Below, piece after piece: positions 18,901-30,700 of a stretch of DNA of 33,115 nt. Origin of the DNA: Gryganskiella cystojenkinii (Eukaryota; Mortierellomycota; Mortierellomycetes; Mortierellales; Mortierellaceae); NCBI GenBank assembly GCA_015852425.1, contig JAAAIG010000320.1:1-33115 (forward strand), in the 5' to 3' direction. The stretch's first letter is position 1. Every line of letters starts with the position of its first letter. The notes beneath the pieces were generated by a model. It saw only the letters and a program-made list of their open reading frames with translations. It made no database searches and had not been told where the DNA came from. The position numbers were made by a program, and so were the translations under genes.

Positions 18901-20664
18901 GCAAAGTTTACGCCACCCTCCATCCCAGCAGGCCATGGACCTGCTCATCCTCAGCAAAGTCCAAGTATCGGATCAGAGCAAGATCGTGAGTTCAAAATCG
19001 ACACTAGTCCCACGGCGTTTGCAGCTCTGGACAGGTCATTGACGGAATGGCGTCAACAACTTCCCGAGTATCTTCAGAACCCCTCGGCGACTTCTCCTCA
19101 ATTTGGTCTCTTCCTGCATTTGAGCTATAATACCCTGGTCATTCTCCTTCATAGACCTGAGTTCTCCAACTCCTCGGCCTCTGCCTCTGTGTGCACTCAG
19201 GCAGCAGCAACCATTACCGATATTACCGAAATCCTCATGGACTCGAAAGCGCTCACTGCTATGTTTATCAGCTGCCTTTATGCTATTTTCTCTGCGGGTA
19301 TTGTCCATTTTATGAACATCCCCAGTGTTCGATTCCCCGGAGCATCTACAACTTCAAGTCCAGTAGTCTCCGCGCGTGGAATTCGATCAAGTCAAGCCTC
19401 CTCCGCAATGACCAACCTGAAGCGATGTATTGATGCCCTCAAGTTCTTGGCTAGTCACTGGGTCAGTGCCGCGAGACGTGCCAAGATTCTGGAAGATCTT
19501 TTGGATTTGAAACATGTGAGCCTGAAGGACTTAGAGGTGGACACGTTCCAAACCTCGCCTGTTGGACCCTCCTGGGCTTTGGAAACCACGAGATACAAGG
19601 AGGCTTTGGTTGCGCCTCGAGAAAATCAGGACAAGCTCCGTCAGCAGTGTCGATCCAAGGTCATGGCTATTCACTCATTACTTGCGAACGATGACGAGTT
19701 CAAACAGATGCAGTCGCGTCGTAGTCATAGCTTTGAGGAACGGACCGAGGATGAGACAGAAAAGACCAAAGATAAGGACATGGACCAAGGTATGGATACA
19801 AGTCAAGATGGCCTGCTTGTCCCTAAGGAAGAACCAGGATTGCAATCGCCGACTGTGCCACTGGCTGTCACCTCACAGCTCGAGCTTCTTACCGCCAACC
19901 GAGGAATGATCGGATTAGGTGTTCAGTCGCCCATGTCGTCCTCGACCCCATCTGCATCTTCACCAAACTCTGTCAGAACTGACAGCAGCACGATGAACCA
20001 ACATCCAGTAGCTCAAGAGACCGATCCTGTTGTTGTCCTTTCGACTTCTCAGCTCGGTTTAAACGATAGCCCTACCGAGAGATCCATGTCAGTCAAAACG
20101 CCAACCACGATCGCGGGCGAGAACGACTTTTTGATGCCAATCACGATGACGACGCTACGGGGATCATCGCCGCTTTTGGGGATGGATACTCGTTCGGGAG
20201 GATCCAGTCCTCATGCTCCTCAAGCCCAGTCCTTCAACAGCAGATCCCCTGCACATAAGCAAGGGGCCATGTTGGATCCCTTCTCAATGCCAAGCAGTAT
20301 CTCATTCCCAGAGTGGAACAGTCCCAATGGCAGTAGCAACGGCAGTGGTGGAGGCAACCCTATGGTTTCTCCATCGTTGTACTCTCGTACAAGCCAGCAG
20401 CAACCAGGGCAGAATGAGGATAGTTCACCGTCCACGTTTACTTCTGCTCCAACTGTGTCTGTCTCTCAGGATTTATCCGGTCGTAAAGTCTCAAGTAACA
20501 GCATTAGCGTTGTTGACATCAAGGCTGAAAAGGCGGAACAGGATCTGGTGTGGAATGATATGCCGCCAACGTTAGGATTGGACGAGTGGACAGCGTATAT
20601 TGGCGCAATGATGATGCGCTGGCTGGCCAGCGGTCAGTCCTCACCTCGGTCCTCTACCTCTTAA
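15963..20664 (+). CDS. Zn(II)2Cys6 fungal transcription factor
   Basis: Seven exons are proposed: 15963-15995, 16186-16222, 16342-16389, 16499-16540, 16710-16888, 17128-18620 and 18729-20664, giving 1255 residues. Residues 12-40 are a zinc cluster, ACDSCRRKKVKC...CTNC...YEC, spaced C-x2-C-x6-C-x6-C-x2-C-x6-C. A basic linker TKKRGPPKG and a short coiled-coil-like helix (IEAIEARLHRMEGLL) follow, the usual dimerisation arrangement. A Gln/Pro/His-rich region spans about 140-360. A fungal-specific transcription-factor domain spans about 440-750, starting MDHLLRVHFRSIHPVLP and including RAWLCVGMAIRMAQDLGLN and WWSIFVIERLLCAGLNRP. The Ser/Thr/Pro-rich tail is a plausible activation region. It binds DNA in the nucleus; the regulon is unknown. 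Intron 3 is GC-AG and splits the sixth cluster cysteine codon. Confidence 0.85.
16390..16498 (+). other. GC-AG intron splitting the last zinc-cluster Cys codon
   Basis: The exon ends TACGAAT and the intron starts GCAAGT, a perfect GC-donor hexamer. The acceptor is ACATAG after a T-rich tract. The join T|GC restores Cys and continues TYNDPTKKRGPPKG. Using the adjacent GT (AA|GTGAAT) with the same acceptor shifts the frame and hits a stop within seven codons. Confidence 0.8.
17250..17335. repeat. CAG/CAA repeat coding poly-Gln
   Basis: Interrupted CAG/CAA runs in the large sixth exon of the zinc-cluster factor encode Gln tracts, the longest around 17294-17330. More Gln-rich patches follow to about 17480. 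Antisense Ala/Val-rich frames here are repeat shadows. Confidence 0.85.
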
Positions 20665-20889
20665 TTACTTTGCCATCATTACTATCCCTCACGCATATTG
20701 TACAATACACTTTTTTTCACTTCAAAATGATACATTGCAGTTGATGGTTGATAGGAATGGTTTTCTTTTACCAGGATGGAATCGTTCTCACTCTTTTCTT
20801 TTCTCCCATCCCCCCTCTTATTTTTTTAGACTTCATTTTCTTTGGCACTTTTTACTTTACCAATTCTAGTATCCAAGAAACCAGTACCC

Positions 20890-22703
20890 ATGTCATTTAC
20901 TAAGACTACAGGTGGATCGGCAGATCTACGTATCCTTCGCTTTCTCATCCCCGCACCAGCAAGTCTGACTGGTACAGCCAGTGGCGGCGGTGATGGCCCT
21001 ACCACAATGTCAACCACCAGTAACACTGCGGTCCATACCTCGTCGACTCGAGAGAGTCACGCGCTTGCCAAGCTCGGAACTTATGACTGGACCTGTCAAC
21101 TCTCGATCCTTGAAGAGGCCGAAACCATTCGTGCGACCTTGGCTCCGATCCCAGCGACCAAGGCGAATGTCGCGGCCCTAGGAGAGTGCTGTACACTCCA
21201 AGTTCTTGGACGACCACCCACGCCCTCGGCGTCGTCTTTGGCTTTGAGGAATAACGAGTTTCTGGGACCCGCCGACCCGGATTTTTCATTGAAACCGGTA
21301 TTGGTGACCAAGAGGCTCCGGCGTGAGGATATCTTTTCTCGGGGTATCGAGTGTAAGTTCATTTCGACACAGTTTCCTAATGGTCGTTCTAATGTTGTTT
21401 CTTTCCGTACCCAAAAAAAAACAAAACAAAATCGTCATGTGGGATCAGTGAGTCCTCAAAGTGATTGATCAACCATTTAATATTTTACGTTTCCTCTATT
21501 TTTCTCATGGTTCGCTCCTTGGCAGTCTATTTGGATTATGACACAGTCTGGACCTCTGACGATGAAAACCACCATAATAACAACCTTAGGAGCGATAGCT
21601 ACCACAGTCATCGCCCTCACCGCGGCAACAGTATCCGCCACAACAACCATTTTGCCTTTTCCATTATCCTCTCGACCCACCCGATCAAACTCCTCGGTCC
21701 TCTGGATGGTCCGAAATGGACCCATGCGCTCAAGGCCTCGGAGACGGACCCCGGGGATCGGACCATCGATCCTTTGGTCGAGATGATGATTTGTTTCCAG
21801 AGTCATTCGCCCTCGACTGATATTCTCTTCAAGTTCCTGTCACCATTGACCGGTGAAGAGGTTGAGGAGATTCGAGCGCATCAGGCAATCTTGTCGATTT
21901 ACCCAGCGTTTTCTGAAAGAGTCTTTGCAGCCCAGGCGGATCGCAACCCTCATCTGAGAAGGACCACGACGGCGACGATTCGAGGTGCAGCAAGAACAGC
22001 AGAGGTGGACGGGTCGTCCTCGTCTGTCACGGTCTTGCAAATGTCCTCTGATCGGTTCGAGGCGTTTGAGCGGATGATGAGTTTCATTTACTCGGGTCTG
22101 ATTCCTTACTCGAGCTTCAGTATCCTTCCTGGAAACAACAAGGGCGGCAGCGGAGGAAGTGGAATCGATCAATGGAAGACGACGTTTGAGCTACTCAAGG
22201 AGTACGGGTTGTCTAAATGTCTGAGTGCGAGACCCTGGTTGGATTGGCACACGCGTCAGCTGAGAAGACTGTTGACAGAGGAGAACGTCCTCGATGTGTA
22301 TTTTAGTTGGGGATTCGCGCATGAGACTGTTGCACGGGATTGTGTCGAGTTCTTGGTCAAGCGACCGATCACGCCGTTGCCCGCAATGTTTTTCAGTCCT
22401 CCATCGCCGATTCCTCAGGGTTCTCCTCATCAGAGTCGTACAGGATCTTTTGCGCAAGCGTCTCCTTCTTCTTCATCATCTTCGTCGTCGGGTACTGGTA
22501 TGGCATTGTTGGGTATGGCAGGTATGATGGACATGGACGAGAGTACAAACCATGTGCTGCGACTGGTTCGAGAACAGTATGCGGGTCGACCCGGTTGTGT
22601 CGAGTTTCAGGATTTATTTGTCAAGATGAAGCTAGAGCTCTATCATCAACAAAAGCAAAAGAAGGAACAGCAGCAGAGACAGCAACCGGTCAAGGCCAAG
22701 TGA
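20890..22703 (+). CDS. BTB/POZ-like domain protein
   Basis: Two exons, 20890-21352 and 21526-22703, give 546 residues. The GT-AG junction T|TC keeps frame. The ATG at 20890 is the first in frame after the upstream T tract, but an extra 5' exon cannot be excluded because the frame is open upstream to an AG acceptor at 20829-20830. Residues about 60-150 (YDWTCQLSILEEAE...) look like a MATH-type or other beta-rich segment. About 245-385 resemble a BTB fold (STDILFKFLSPLTG, IRAHQAILSIYPAFSERVF, FERMMSFIYSGLIPYSSF, LLKEYGLSKCL), followed by BACK-like helices (LLTEENVLDVYFSWGFAHETVARDC split over 395-420). The tail has poly-Ser and Gln/Lys-rich runs. Such proteins often act as cullin-3 adaptors; here that is inference. 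It starts 225 bp after the zinc-cluster gene. Confidence 0.7.
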
Positions 22704-23030
22704 AAAAAAACCCCCCCACTCAAAAAACTCGGATCGGAGGGTCGTAAACCATCAAGAGCCAGAACGAGAAACCTCGTCGCCTTGCAATCGATCCTACTCC
22801 TGGGACAGGATGTGTCCGTGTTTCCATCATTTCATCAAATGCTCACTTCCCATCCCAAAAAAAAAAATCGAAAATACAAGTTTGTATGTGTATATATATT
22901 TTTTTTGCTGGTATAATATGGTTGCACTATCGGTTTTCTGCTGTAAACGTAGCCAAGAAAGAGGATCCATCATCTAAATATCTCCGAGGAATGGAGATTG
23001 TCATTAGCAAACTTGCTCATGATAGTGGCT
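22704..23030. other. 3' flank of the BTB gene
   Basis: AT-rich sequence with A and T runs (22856-22867, 22895-22910) and a TATATATAT stretch. No coding signal. Confidence 0.5.
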
Positions 23031-23044
23031 CATAGACACAAGCG

Positions 23045-23512
23045 ACACTGGCAACAATCGTCGAGAAGCTGCACGAATTCAACAGTAGCCCTTTCACCAA
23101 AAGATTGTCGCCATCAAGATCATTAACCTCTTGCGACCTTACACACCTGGGAAAGAGCCATATGGTAAAGTGTCTCGTCATATCCTGGCCGTTGGACCAT
23201 TCTGTCAACCCGCGGCAATCCTGCTGCGGGCTCTTGGCTTCCAAGATTTCGTCAAGGAGTTTATCCGATCTCATGTGGAAAACAACATCACTACCAGTGG
23301 CGCTCTACAGGCATAGTGCGAAATCCTTTGTACTAAAGGTCCCGGACAATTCGACTCATTGGACAACAAGGGCAGGATCATATTATTGAGAACCTGTGCA
23401 GGGCAGCTTCAGGTCGATGATATGATCTTCAGGTCATTCTTTGACATGAAAATCGTGCATGAGCGATGCAGCAAGTTTGGACTCCGGTTCGCGTGTAGGT
23501 GAGTTTCTACAA
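23045..23512 (+). pseudogene. Decayed coding relic of unidentified family
   Basis: Protein-like sequence continues across a frame break and an in-frame stop. An upstream piece (IVEKLHEFNSSP) is in one frame. In another frame comes KIVAIKIINLLRPYTPGKEP, then HILAVGPFCQPAAILLRALG and FQDFVKEFIRSHVENN. After a TAG at about 23314 the same frame resumes as CEILCTKGPGQFDSLDN, GRIILLRTCAGQLQVDDMIF and FFDMKIVHERCSKFGLRF, stopping at about 23500. The balanced composition over 150 codons with only one stop suggests a real, recently inactivated gene or one with unrecognised introns. I do not recognise the family. Confidence 0.45.
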
Positions 23513-23689
23513 ACTTAAGAAAAAATGTCTATAATTGCGTCGTCATTTCAAACACCAAAGAGCGTCTTGATTTTTACGATAGGTTCATTCATATCGATCA
23601 TCATATGATTCTGCTCTTGGGTAACCGTCAGAGGTGATGCTCCAAGAAACCTTTGAAAGGAGAAAAGAAAAAGAAGCAAGGACCCAAAG

Positions 23690-24290
23690 GATAGTTTGGC
23701 ACCGGCGAGCTGTTGCAAGAGCTCCATGAATCTGGCGTCACGTTGGGCAAGCAAAGGAACTCAAGATCAGTCCAGGATTATCGTGACTGACTCGCCTTGT
23801 TCTTGGACATGCTCATAACTCCGAGCCGTGGATGAGTCACGAGATGCTCTCTACTTGCTTTCGTCTTGTTCACTTACATATTAAGAGACTCGACGTGGAC
23901 GAATTATTCCGAGTATCTCCAATGGAGACTGACGAACTGGGCACAGATTCAAGGACACCGAATGAAACCCCACCCTGGCACCGTGGGTCCACTTTGTAGA
24001 AGACTGGAGATCGCCCATTGGAGGTAGTCCAAGAAGACAGAACAACATGATGATCCGCCTGAACTTGTTGAGTCTGATCAATCTCACATATGTCGATATA
24101 GCATGCACACTGAGGGAAACACACCACGAACCGCAATACTTTTCTCTATCGGGACGCCGCCCTGGCCGGAGGGACTTAGCCACGACTTTCCATTCTGGAT
24201 GACGGAAGTTGGAGGTGTATGACATCTTTAAGGATTTGGACCTGTGTTCATGCATGTTCAGCCTGCACTTCCACTATCTAACGTGTTAGA
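23690..24290 (+). pseudogene. Degenerate F-box/LRR-like C-terminal relic
   Basis: Short Leu-rich, coding-like segments on the plus strand are scattered over all frames and broken by stops. Examples are LALFLDMLITPSRG, LHIKRLDVDELFRVSP, CRRLEIAHWR, NMMIRLNLLSLINLTYVDIA, GNTPRTAILFSIGT and a final stretch around VYDIFKDLDLC. Their order resembles the C-terminal repeats of fungal F-box/LRR proteins, but that match is from memory of the family pattern. No intact reading frame remains. It could also be part of the relic immediately upstream. Confidence 0.35.
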
Positions 24291-25793
24291 GTCCCAAGTA
24301 CTAGTCCGCGACCACATACCACATGGTAGCATGTGTGTGTGTGCGTGGGGCGATGACCATCTTCCAAGACCACCAGGTGTTGGTGTAATCTTTTAAAAAT
24401 CTCATGGCAGCTAGCTGACATCCTGTATCTAGAGGGCTGCTGTTGGTCATTCTCTCCTGCTACATTAACTGGCTAAAGTAAACAAAAAAAAAAGTCGAAA
24501 AGAAAAATTGAAGGGTATGCGGAACGATTCTCTGAGAAGTAAACAAAGGCGAGGAATGAGGGCTGTTCGTGGCAAGAACAAGAGCGCAAAAGGCAAAGAA
24601 TGCTCACAACAACACAATTCAGTCGCGCAACCACGATGTGGTTTCGAAGGTGAAGCGTGTGTGTTTTCTTTTGGGCTCTTGGGTCGACCGTTTGATCTCT
24701 TTTCCCGCACAAACAACTCCTCGACCGATTAGAGAGTGTGTGTTTGTTGCACTGACATCTCCCTTCCTGTTTTCGAGTATTTGAGGTCGTGGACAAGTCT
24801 AACATTTTCACTCGAAGTCGGGTCTGGTGTGTCCTGTACTGTACTCTATTTGCATCCATCTGACGAATTTATTTCAATGGGCTTGGGCTTTTTGTGAGAA
24901 CCGTACTGGCATGTGCACTCGTCTCACCCCACAAACAAGAATGCGGACGAAAATTGGCTACCCACATGTCTTTTAAAACAATTTGTTTCGAGGGATATCT
25001 ATTATTTTTTGATCGATTTTTCTCACGACAAACAAAACTCCACCGTGGATTAACGTCCAAAGGCATTAACGAAAGATATATTTATCCCAATGAAGTGAAT
25101 GATGACTATGTAGAGATCTTGTCCGCGTTGATGAACTTCAGGATAGCCTCAAAAGTGACACATTGTACTGTGGTTGGCTTTTGGGCCAAAGTCATCAACA
25201 CCGACACCTCACTCTTAGCAATGCGACAAACAATTCACCGACGGAGGTTAACTTCGATCCAGCGTTCCAACCGACATCTCGGGCATCCAAAAAAGAAAGA
25301 AGATGAGAGAGTTTGTGAGGGCGAGGAACAACAACAGCTGCTCGAATGAGCCAGAACCAAGCGTAAACAAAGACGAAATGATCTTGAGAGCAACGACCAC
25401 GTACACTGTTTGGTTATTCCACGTCCTCCAGACCAATGTTTTTCATTTGTTTTCGAATGGCTCACTATTTATTTCCTAAGTTGATCCATCTTTAAGCTTC
25501 TCCTTGTTGAAGTCTGACAAACAACATATGCCTCCCGAAGGCACGTCCCCGAACTCGTCTGACTCCCTCCACCCTATTGCTTCGTATTCCTCTGGATTCT
25601 TTATTTTTTCATGCTGTTAATTGGTTTGCGACGGAACAAAGAAAGCGGAAAAAAAGAAACGGAATGAAAAGAGTACAAATAGGTACAGCTCTTTTGCTCA
25701 TTTTTTCTTCTTTATCCTGAAAATTACTCTTTTCTCTCCTTCATCCCTCTCTGACCCCACTTCTCTACCTCAAGCCCATCAATACCACCTGCC
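24291..25793. other. Intergenic region without a supportable gene
   Basis: 1.5 kb. A GT-rich run lies at 24331-24346, AT-rich stretches at 24481-24510 and 24980-25030, and the ML-gene promoter and pyrimidine-rich leader at about 25690-25793. The longest plus-strand frame (to 25349) opens only with GTG and looks unlike any known family. I see no RNA gene. Confidence 0.45.
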
Positions 25794-26385
25794 ATGAAGC
25801 TCTCTGCCCTTCTCGCGTTTTTTGTGACCTATATTTCATTGGCCCATGCCTCCTTGGCCATTGATGATCCATCGTCATTCACAAACCTCACGGACTGCAG
25901 CAGTGTAGTGCCGATTATGAATTTGAAGGCTACCTCCCTTCAACCCTTTCCTCTCTGCGTGGGAGCAAAGGCGTGCTTGACACTGACTGGTCCTTTGAAA
26001 GAACCCATCGTCACCGGTGGAGCGTGGAGCCATGTTGAGAGATTGTTTAATAGGATCGATTACACCGACAACCAGCCCCTCGATGTCGTGCTCGCAGCTG
26101 GAGGAAACCCTGTCCCGATCCCGGCGTCGGCTCCAGGAACCAATTCGACGATCAGGGTCTGCACTACAACTCCGCCCGGTGGCATCTACAAGGTATTGTC
26201 CAGCCACGACTCCGTCAATTTTAGGCTCAAGAAGAATACGCTTACCAGTTTTGTGGGGTTTATCCCAATTTATTTTATTATGATTATTATAGCTCCCGCA
26301 ACTGTACACTTATGTACTGACCAGCGCAGATGGACGTACTATCGCGTGCGTGTCTGGCACTGTTTCCAAACAGATTTGCGCCTAA
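25794..26385 (+). CDS. Secreted ML-domain (NPC2-like) lipid-binding protein
   Basis: Two exons, 25794-26192 and 26293-26385, give 163 residues. The GT-AG junction (AAG|GTATTG ... TATAG|CTC) is phase 0. Residues 1-19 form a signal peptide (MKLSALLAFFVTYISLAHA). The rest fits the MD-2-related lipid-recognition fold: a cysteine near the mature N-terminus (TDCSSV), PFPLCVGAKACLTLTGPLKE, PIVTGGAWSHVERLFNRIDYTD, a central 'PVPIPA' motif, and the C-terminal LPQLYTYVLTSADGRTIAC with a final Cys. Fungal members bind sterols or phospholipids in the lumen or outside the cell. Lipid specificity here is unknown. The LAAGGNPVPIPA segment appears to lack the Cys often seen between the two prolines, so one disulphide may be missing. 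Confidence 0.75.
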
Positions 26386-26446
26386 GTCACAAGAGGCCCG
26401 ATCCAGATAACGCTGCAAGTGTCTCATTAACCACCAAAGAATTTCA

Positions 26447-26452
26447 AATAAA
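26447..26452 (+). terminator. Polyadenylation signal AATAAA for the ML-domain gene
   Basis: AATAAA begins 62 nt after the TAA at 26385, within an AT-rich flank. Confidence 0.5.
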
Positions 26453-26455
26453 TTT

Positions 26456-27317
26456 TTATTCGACCCATTTTATCCTCAAAAAACCCGCCCAAGATTGGAC
26501 TCTCATCACATGCACTCTGTCATCAGCGGCCCGTAGCATACCCTCGACACCATCTGATGTGGGCGAGTTAAGAGTACAGACAGTTATGTCTAATGCGCCA
26601 TCAAAGGTCGGTCGTTCAACAATATATTGTTCACTCGCTGTCCATTTCAATCCATCTAACATATGAATGATGACAGAGAGGGCGAGAGAGAGAAAGAGAG
26701 AGAGAGAGTGGCGGGGCAAAGGAGAGGTGAGGCAAGGCAATCGGCTACACAACAGACAAAGCCCAAACGAGAAAAATAATGAGCACAAAAATGTTGTTAC
26801 GGCCACCAAACTAAATGTTTCTTTCCACCTCCTTTGCATAGAAAAACTAAAAGACAAAAGGAAGGGAAGAGAACAGCCGCATAAAGAGAAATTCTGGGCC
26901 ATTGTTTGTTTCTCAGTTTTTTTTTCATCTGGGTGGAGCTTACGGTTACTTCTGGGGTATCGTGAGATAAAACCTGTACGGGGGAAGTGAAAATTTGTTT
27001 CGAGTCCGTTTGAAGGGTTTCTTGATGTGAACACCGATGTTCTAGTGTTAGTTGTGACGTTCTTCGTGGTGTTCCTCAGGAGTCCTTCGTCATTCTCAAA
27101 TTGTGCCTTAGACGACCGCCTGCCGATAGGTGCCTGATGAGGATGCCGGAGTTGCTGAGTGGTTGGTCCAAGAGCAGTATAAGTAGCGGCAACCTCAATA
27201 TCACGGCTGGCGTTAGTTTTAGTGTCAATGTCCACCTGTTGACATGTCCCGCAGTGGGAGTCGAAAGCTGATGTTCTCTGTAAAAGTGAGGTGGCAATCG
27301 CGAACGTAGTTCATTTC
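26456..27317 (-). other. Open frame of uncertain coding status
   Basis: A minus-strand frame is open for about 285 codons with no ATG near its start; the apparent first codon at 27235 is GTG. The first part (VDIDTKTNASRDIEVAATYT, LGPTTQQLRHPHQAPIGRRS) has a protein-like composition. The middle is low-complexity, opposite the GA-rich tract. The end (TLNSPTSDGVEGMLRAADDR) is again protein-like. It may be exons of a small gene with a missed intron and an upstream first exon, or chance. It converges with the ML gene. Confidence 0.2.
26673..26709. repeat. GA dinucleotide microsatellite
   Basis: A near-continuous GAGA tract with minor interruptions, downstream of the ML-domain gene. Confidence 0.8.
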
Positions 27318-27750
27318 CCTATCGGGCTGTCAACGGAACTTTTTGAGCTTGTTCGAGAAAGGGCAAGGATATTCAACAGTGTCCTTGTGATATCCCTCGA
27401 CTTCTTCCAAAAGGCTTTTTCTTACCCACAATTTGTGTGCAGGAAATGGCACGGGGCATGGAAGAGAGAAAGAGGACATAACAGCAACAAATAAAGTATG
27501 TCGTTGAAAGCAGAGCTGGCAGAAGCTAAAGTCAACATAACTTCTGAGAGTGCAAAAAAGATTACATATATTGTATTTTTGAGTTGTTGTAAAGAGCATA
27601 ATTGTCCGACAACGGAACGGTAAGGAGAGCCGAAGATTGTTTGCAATCAAGAGAAAGGCAAGGAAAGTGGAGGGTATAGGTTGATTCAAAAGAGCACAAA
27701 TAGGCATAAAAAGAAAATATAAACTAGATTTAAATATCATTTTTACGGAC
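27318..27750. other. 3' flank of the DUF3712-type gene
   Basis: AT-rich DNA with no supported gene. It probably holds the 3' UTR of the large minus-strand membrane-protein gene that stops at 27751. Confidence 0.45.
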
Positions 27751-30700
27751 TCAGGGTCCAGTCGTTGTTGAGGCTGGAGGACTGACACTGACAGTAGGTG
27801 AGGGCGGCACAGTTGTCGGGTCAGGGGTAGAAGTAGGCACAGTCGGATTAGGGGTAGGCGTAGTCGGGTCAGGAGTAGGCACAGACGGGACAGGGCTGGG
27901 CACAGTGGCTGAGGGAATGGGAGGAGCAGCAGTGGCTTTCAACCAGTACTGATAGACCTGCATGAGATCCGGACCAGCAGAAAACCAGTTATCCGTAAGG
28001 GTCGCAGTCGTTGGATCGCCACCAAGGGGGTACGTATTCATGGAACCCCAATCTGTACTGCTGAGAATGGGGGGATTGCTACCCATGGATAGAGCCGGAA
28101 GCATAGTAATACTCACTGGGACGTTCTGAGTCATCGAATGCTCAAACCATGCAATGTCGTTGGAGTCGAGGCCCATGTTTCCCATCTGAACTCTGAACGA
28201 AACTGGAGTCCAATCCGCAGTTAATGGACCCGAGAAGTCACTGATAACCGTCATTTTACCTGAAACGGTTGGATCGTTGGTCAAAGCAAAACCAAAATTG
28301 GTAGCAGCACCGAGTGCATATGGAATTGAGTTCACGGTCAGCATAGTGGCAGGCCTATGGTTATTGGTGAGAAATCCATATGTGAGTCGACAATCGTTGT
28401 TGGCATGATGCACACTCCTATGAATATTACAAAATGGGGAGTCATCTAAACCACGGACAAATAAATGATCATCGACTTACACAGTAAAAGGGTTCTTGAA
28501 CGAAGTATGAATCTCAAAGATACCATCGTTCACGGTGTTATTCAGGGCCTTCGCAGTCCAGACCTGTGTATAAGGATTCACGGGCTTAATATTCGTCATA
28601 AAGAACGGGATAATTGAATGCGAAACCAAGTGCCGTAAGCCCAAATCCAAAGCGGGATTGGCTGACGAACCCGGGACCGCGTAGAGCACTATAGGAACCG
28701 GGCCAGAGTAAATTCCACTCAGAATTGCTGCTGTACCAGGATAGTTGCTAGAGGTGAGTAAGGTGGCGATGTTGGGCATGATATTATCACCAGGAACCAG
28801 AGTCAGATTCGCGATGTTCGAGAACCCCGCAAGTCCGCTAGCCGTTGTGTCGATACCAAGAGCCAATTGGATGGTGCCAATGTAGAGTGTCAACTTGCTA
28901 GGGTTGTGAATGTTCACGATTGCTGTGACGTTTTCGCCCTCTGGGTATCCGACCGATCCGAGGAGGTATTGCATATCAATTGTTTTCAAGCCCTGCAGAC
29001 CGTCCAATCCCGTTTTGACATCGAGCGGGATACCCAGGATCTCGACATCACCGAATGGTCCCAGATGCAGTATGGAATTGGCTGTACCACGGAGACCGAG
29101 ATTGTAGACGGTGGCATCGTTAAGAGCACCAATGAAAGTAGGGTAGATCGATTCCATGGCGCCACTATCAATCACGAGGGCCGACTTAGGGGTCGTGGTC
29201 GTAACCATATTTCCAGCGACTGTGCAGTCCGCATAGGGCGTCGAAAGGACACCAACCACGGCTCTGTTCTCGTCCAAGACTTGAACGTTTTGACTAAGGG
29301 ACTTGATTGGCGCACCATTTTGGAAAGGCAGATTGGTCTTGGCCGTGATGGTTGAAGACGCCCAGGGCTTGTCAACACAAGAGCCACAGGAGAAATCCAT
29401 CGACATCGCGTCAATCGTTACAGCCTCGATTGGTGGGGCGCTCAAAGGAGGGAGAGCGGTGGACAAAGTCAGGCTCTTGATCGCAGTGTTCAACCAAGAT
29501 ACACCAGGCGCACCAGTGCCAACAGCGGTCAATGGGGTGGAGATGTTGTTGAGAGCGTTATGGAAGATACCTTGGAGGATCGGGGTCATATCGTGACCGT
29601 TGGGGACGATCGAAGCCTGGAGTGCGAAATCTGAGGGGCCGTGAGGGACTAAGGTCAAGCCATTGGCGAGAGCAGGTCCAAGGACCAAGCCCTGGAATTC
29701 CGTGTTGAACTGCGAGACTGGAATGGTCATACCGATGGTCGAGGGGTTGTTCAAGTGGGCGCTGATGAGCAAGTGCAATCCCGCGTCATCAACACTCGTG
29801 ATCGTGTAGTTGGTGAGCTGGAGACCGGCCAACTTGTTGAATCCGTCCAAGGTCACGGTCTTGGTCATGGAGACACCGGGGATAGGTGCGCCCACAGCAA
29901 CGACAATCACACCTGTGGTGGAGATCGTCCAGTCAAACTTCTCATTGTTAAGGGCAAAGACCGTAAAGGCGGTGTACGCCTCGATATCCGTGATGGTGAA
30001 TCCCACGCCGGTCAAGCTCAGGGTCGCACCGACACCAGCAGTCGCGTTGATCGTGGGCATCATCATGGTACCGATCGCCTTGCCACCGTACGAGACCGTG
30101 ACGGGGTTGGGGAACATGATTTGGGCGTCCAAGGGACCGGTCTTGGTGATAGCTCCGTTAATATCGGTCGAGAAACTCGTATCAGTGGGAGAAGCAATCT
30201 TGATGGACTCAAAGGCCAAAACGGAATCATCGACAATCTTCTGGGCGATGGGTGTGCCGACGATAGGCAACAACTGCAAAATCGAGGCATCCGTGGTGGT
30301 TGCGACACCGGTCTGGGTATAGGGGATCGTGACTTGGTAGTCGCCAACCTTGACGGTCGTCGTCATGGTGATATCGACCACGAGATTGGCCATAGCCTTA
30401 AGGGTAAAGTCAGCAACGTTGAAACCGACAAAAAGACTAGCAGGGGGGTTACCACCAGACTGGAGTGAGAGAAGTCCATCAAAGGCATCGGTGTTTACTC
30501 CATTCTTAATAGCCTGAGTGCGGATCAAGGTAACCAGATCAGTGGGGTTGGTGTTCATGGTCAAGCCAACAGTGATGTCACCCTGACCGACACCGGGAAT
30601 GACTGGAGGCGTGGCAAAAGTTGAGGTGACGGTGCCGACAGAGATATCACCATAAGTAATCTTGGACTCGATTGAGAGAATGGTCATGGGAGGAACGAAC

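Noticed and set aside
20633..21352. Fusion of the zinc-cluster factor and the BTB protein into one gene
   Set aside because: The only plausible splice (20633 to 20830) enters the wrong frame for the BTB protein and stops after about 25 codons.
24894..25349. 151-codon plus-strand frame as a gene
   Set aside because: It starts at GTG, has no family-like motif, and lies in AT-rich DNA with no promoter-to-ATG logic.
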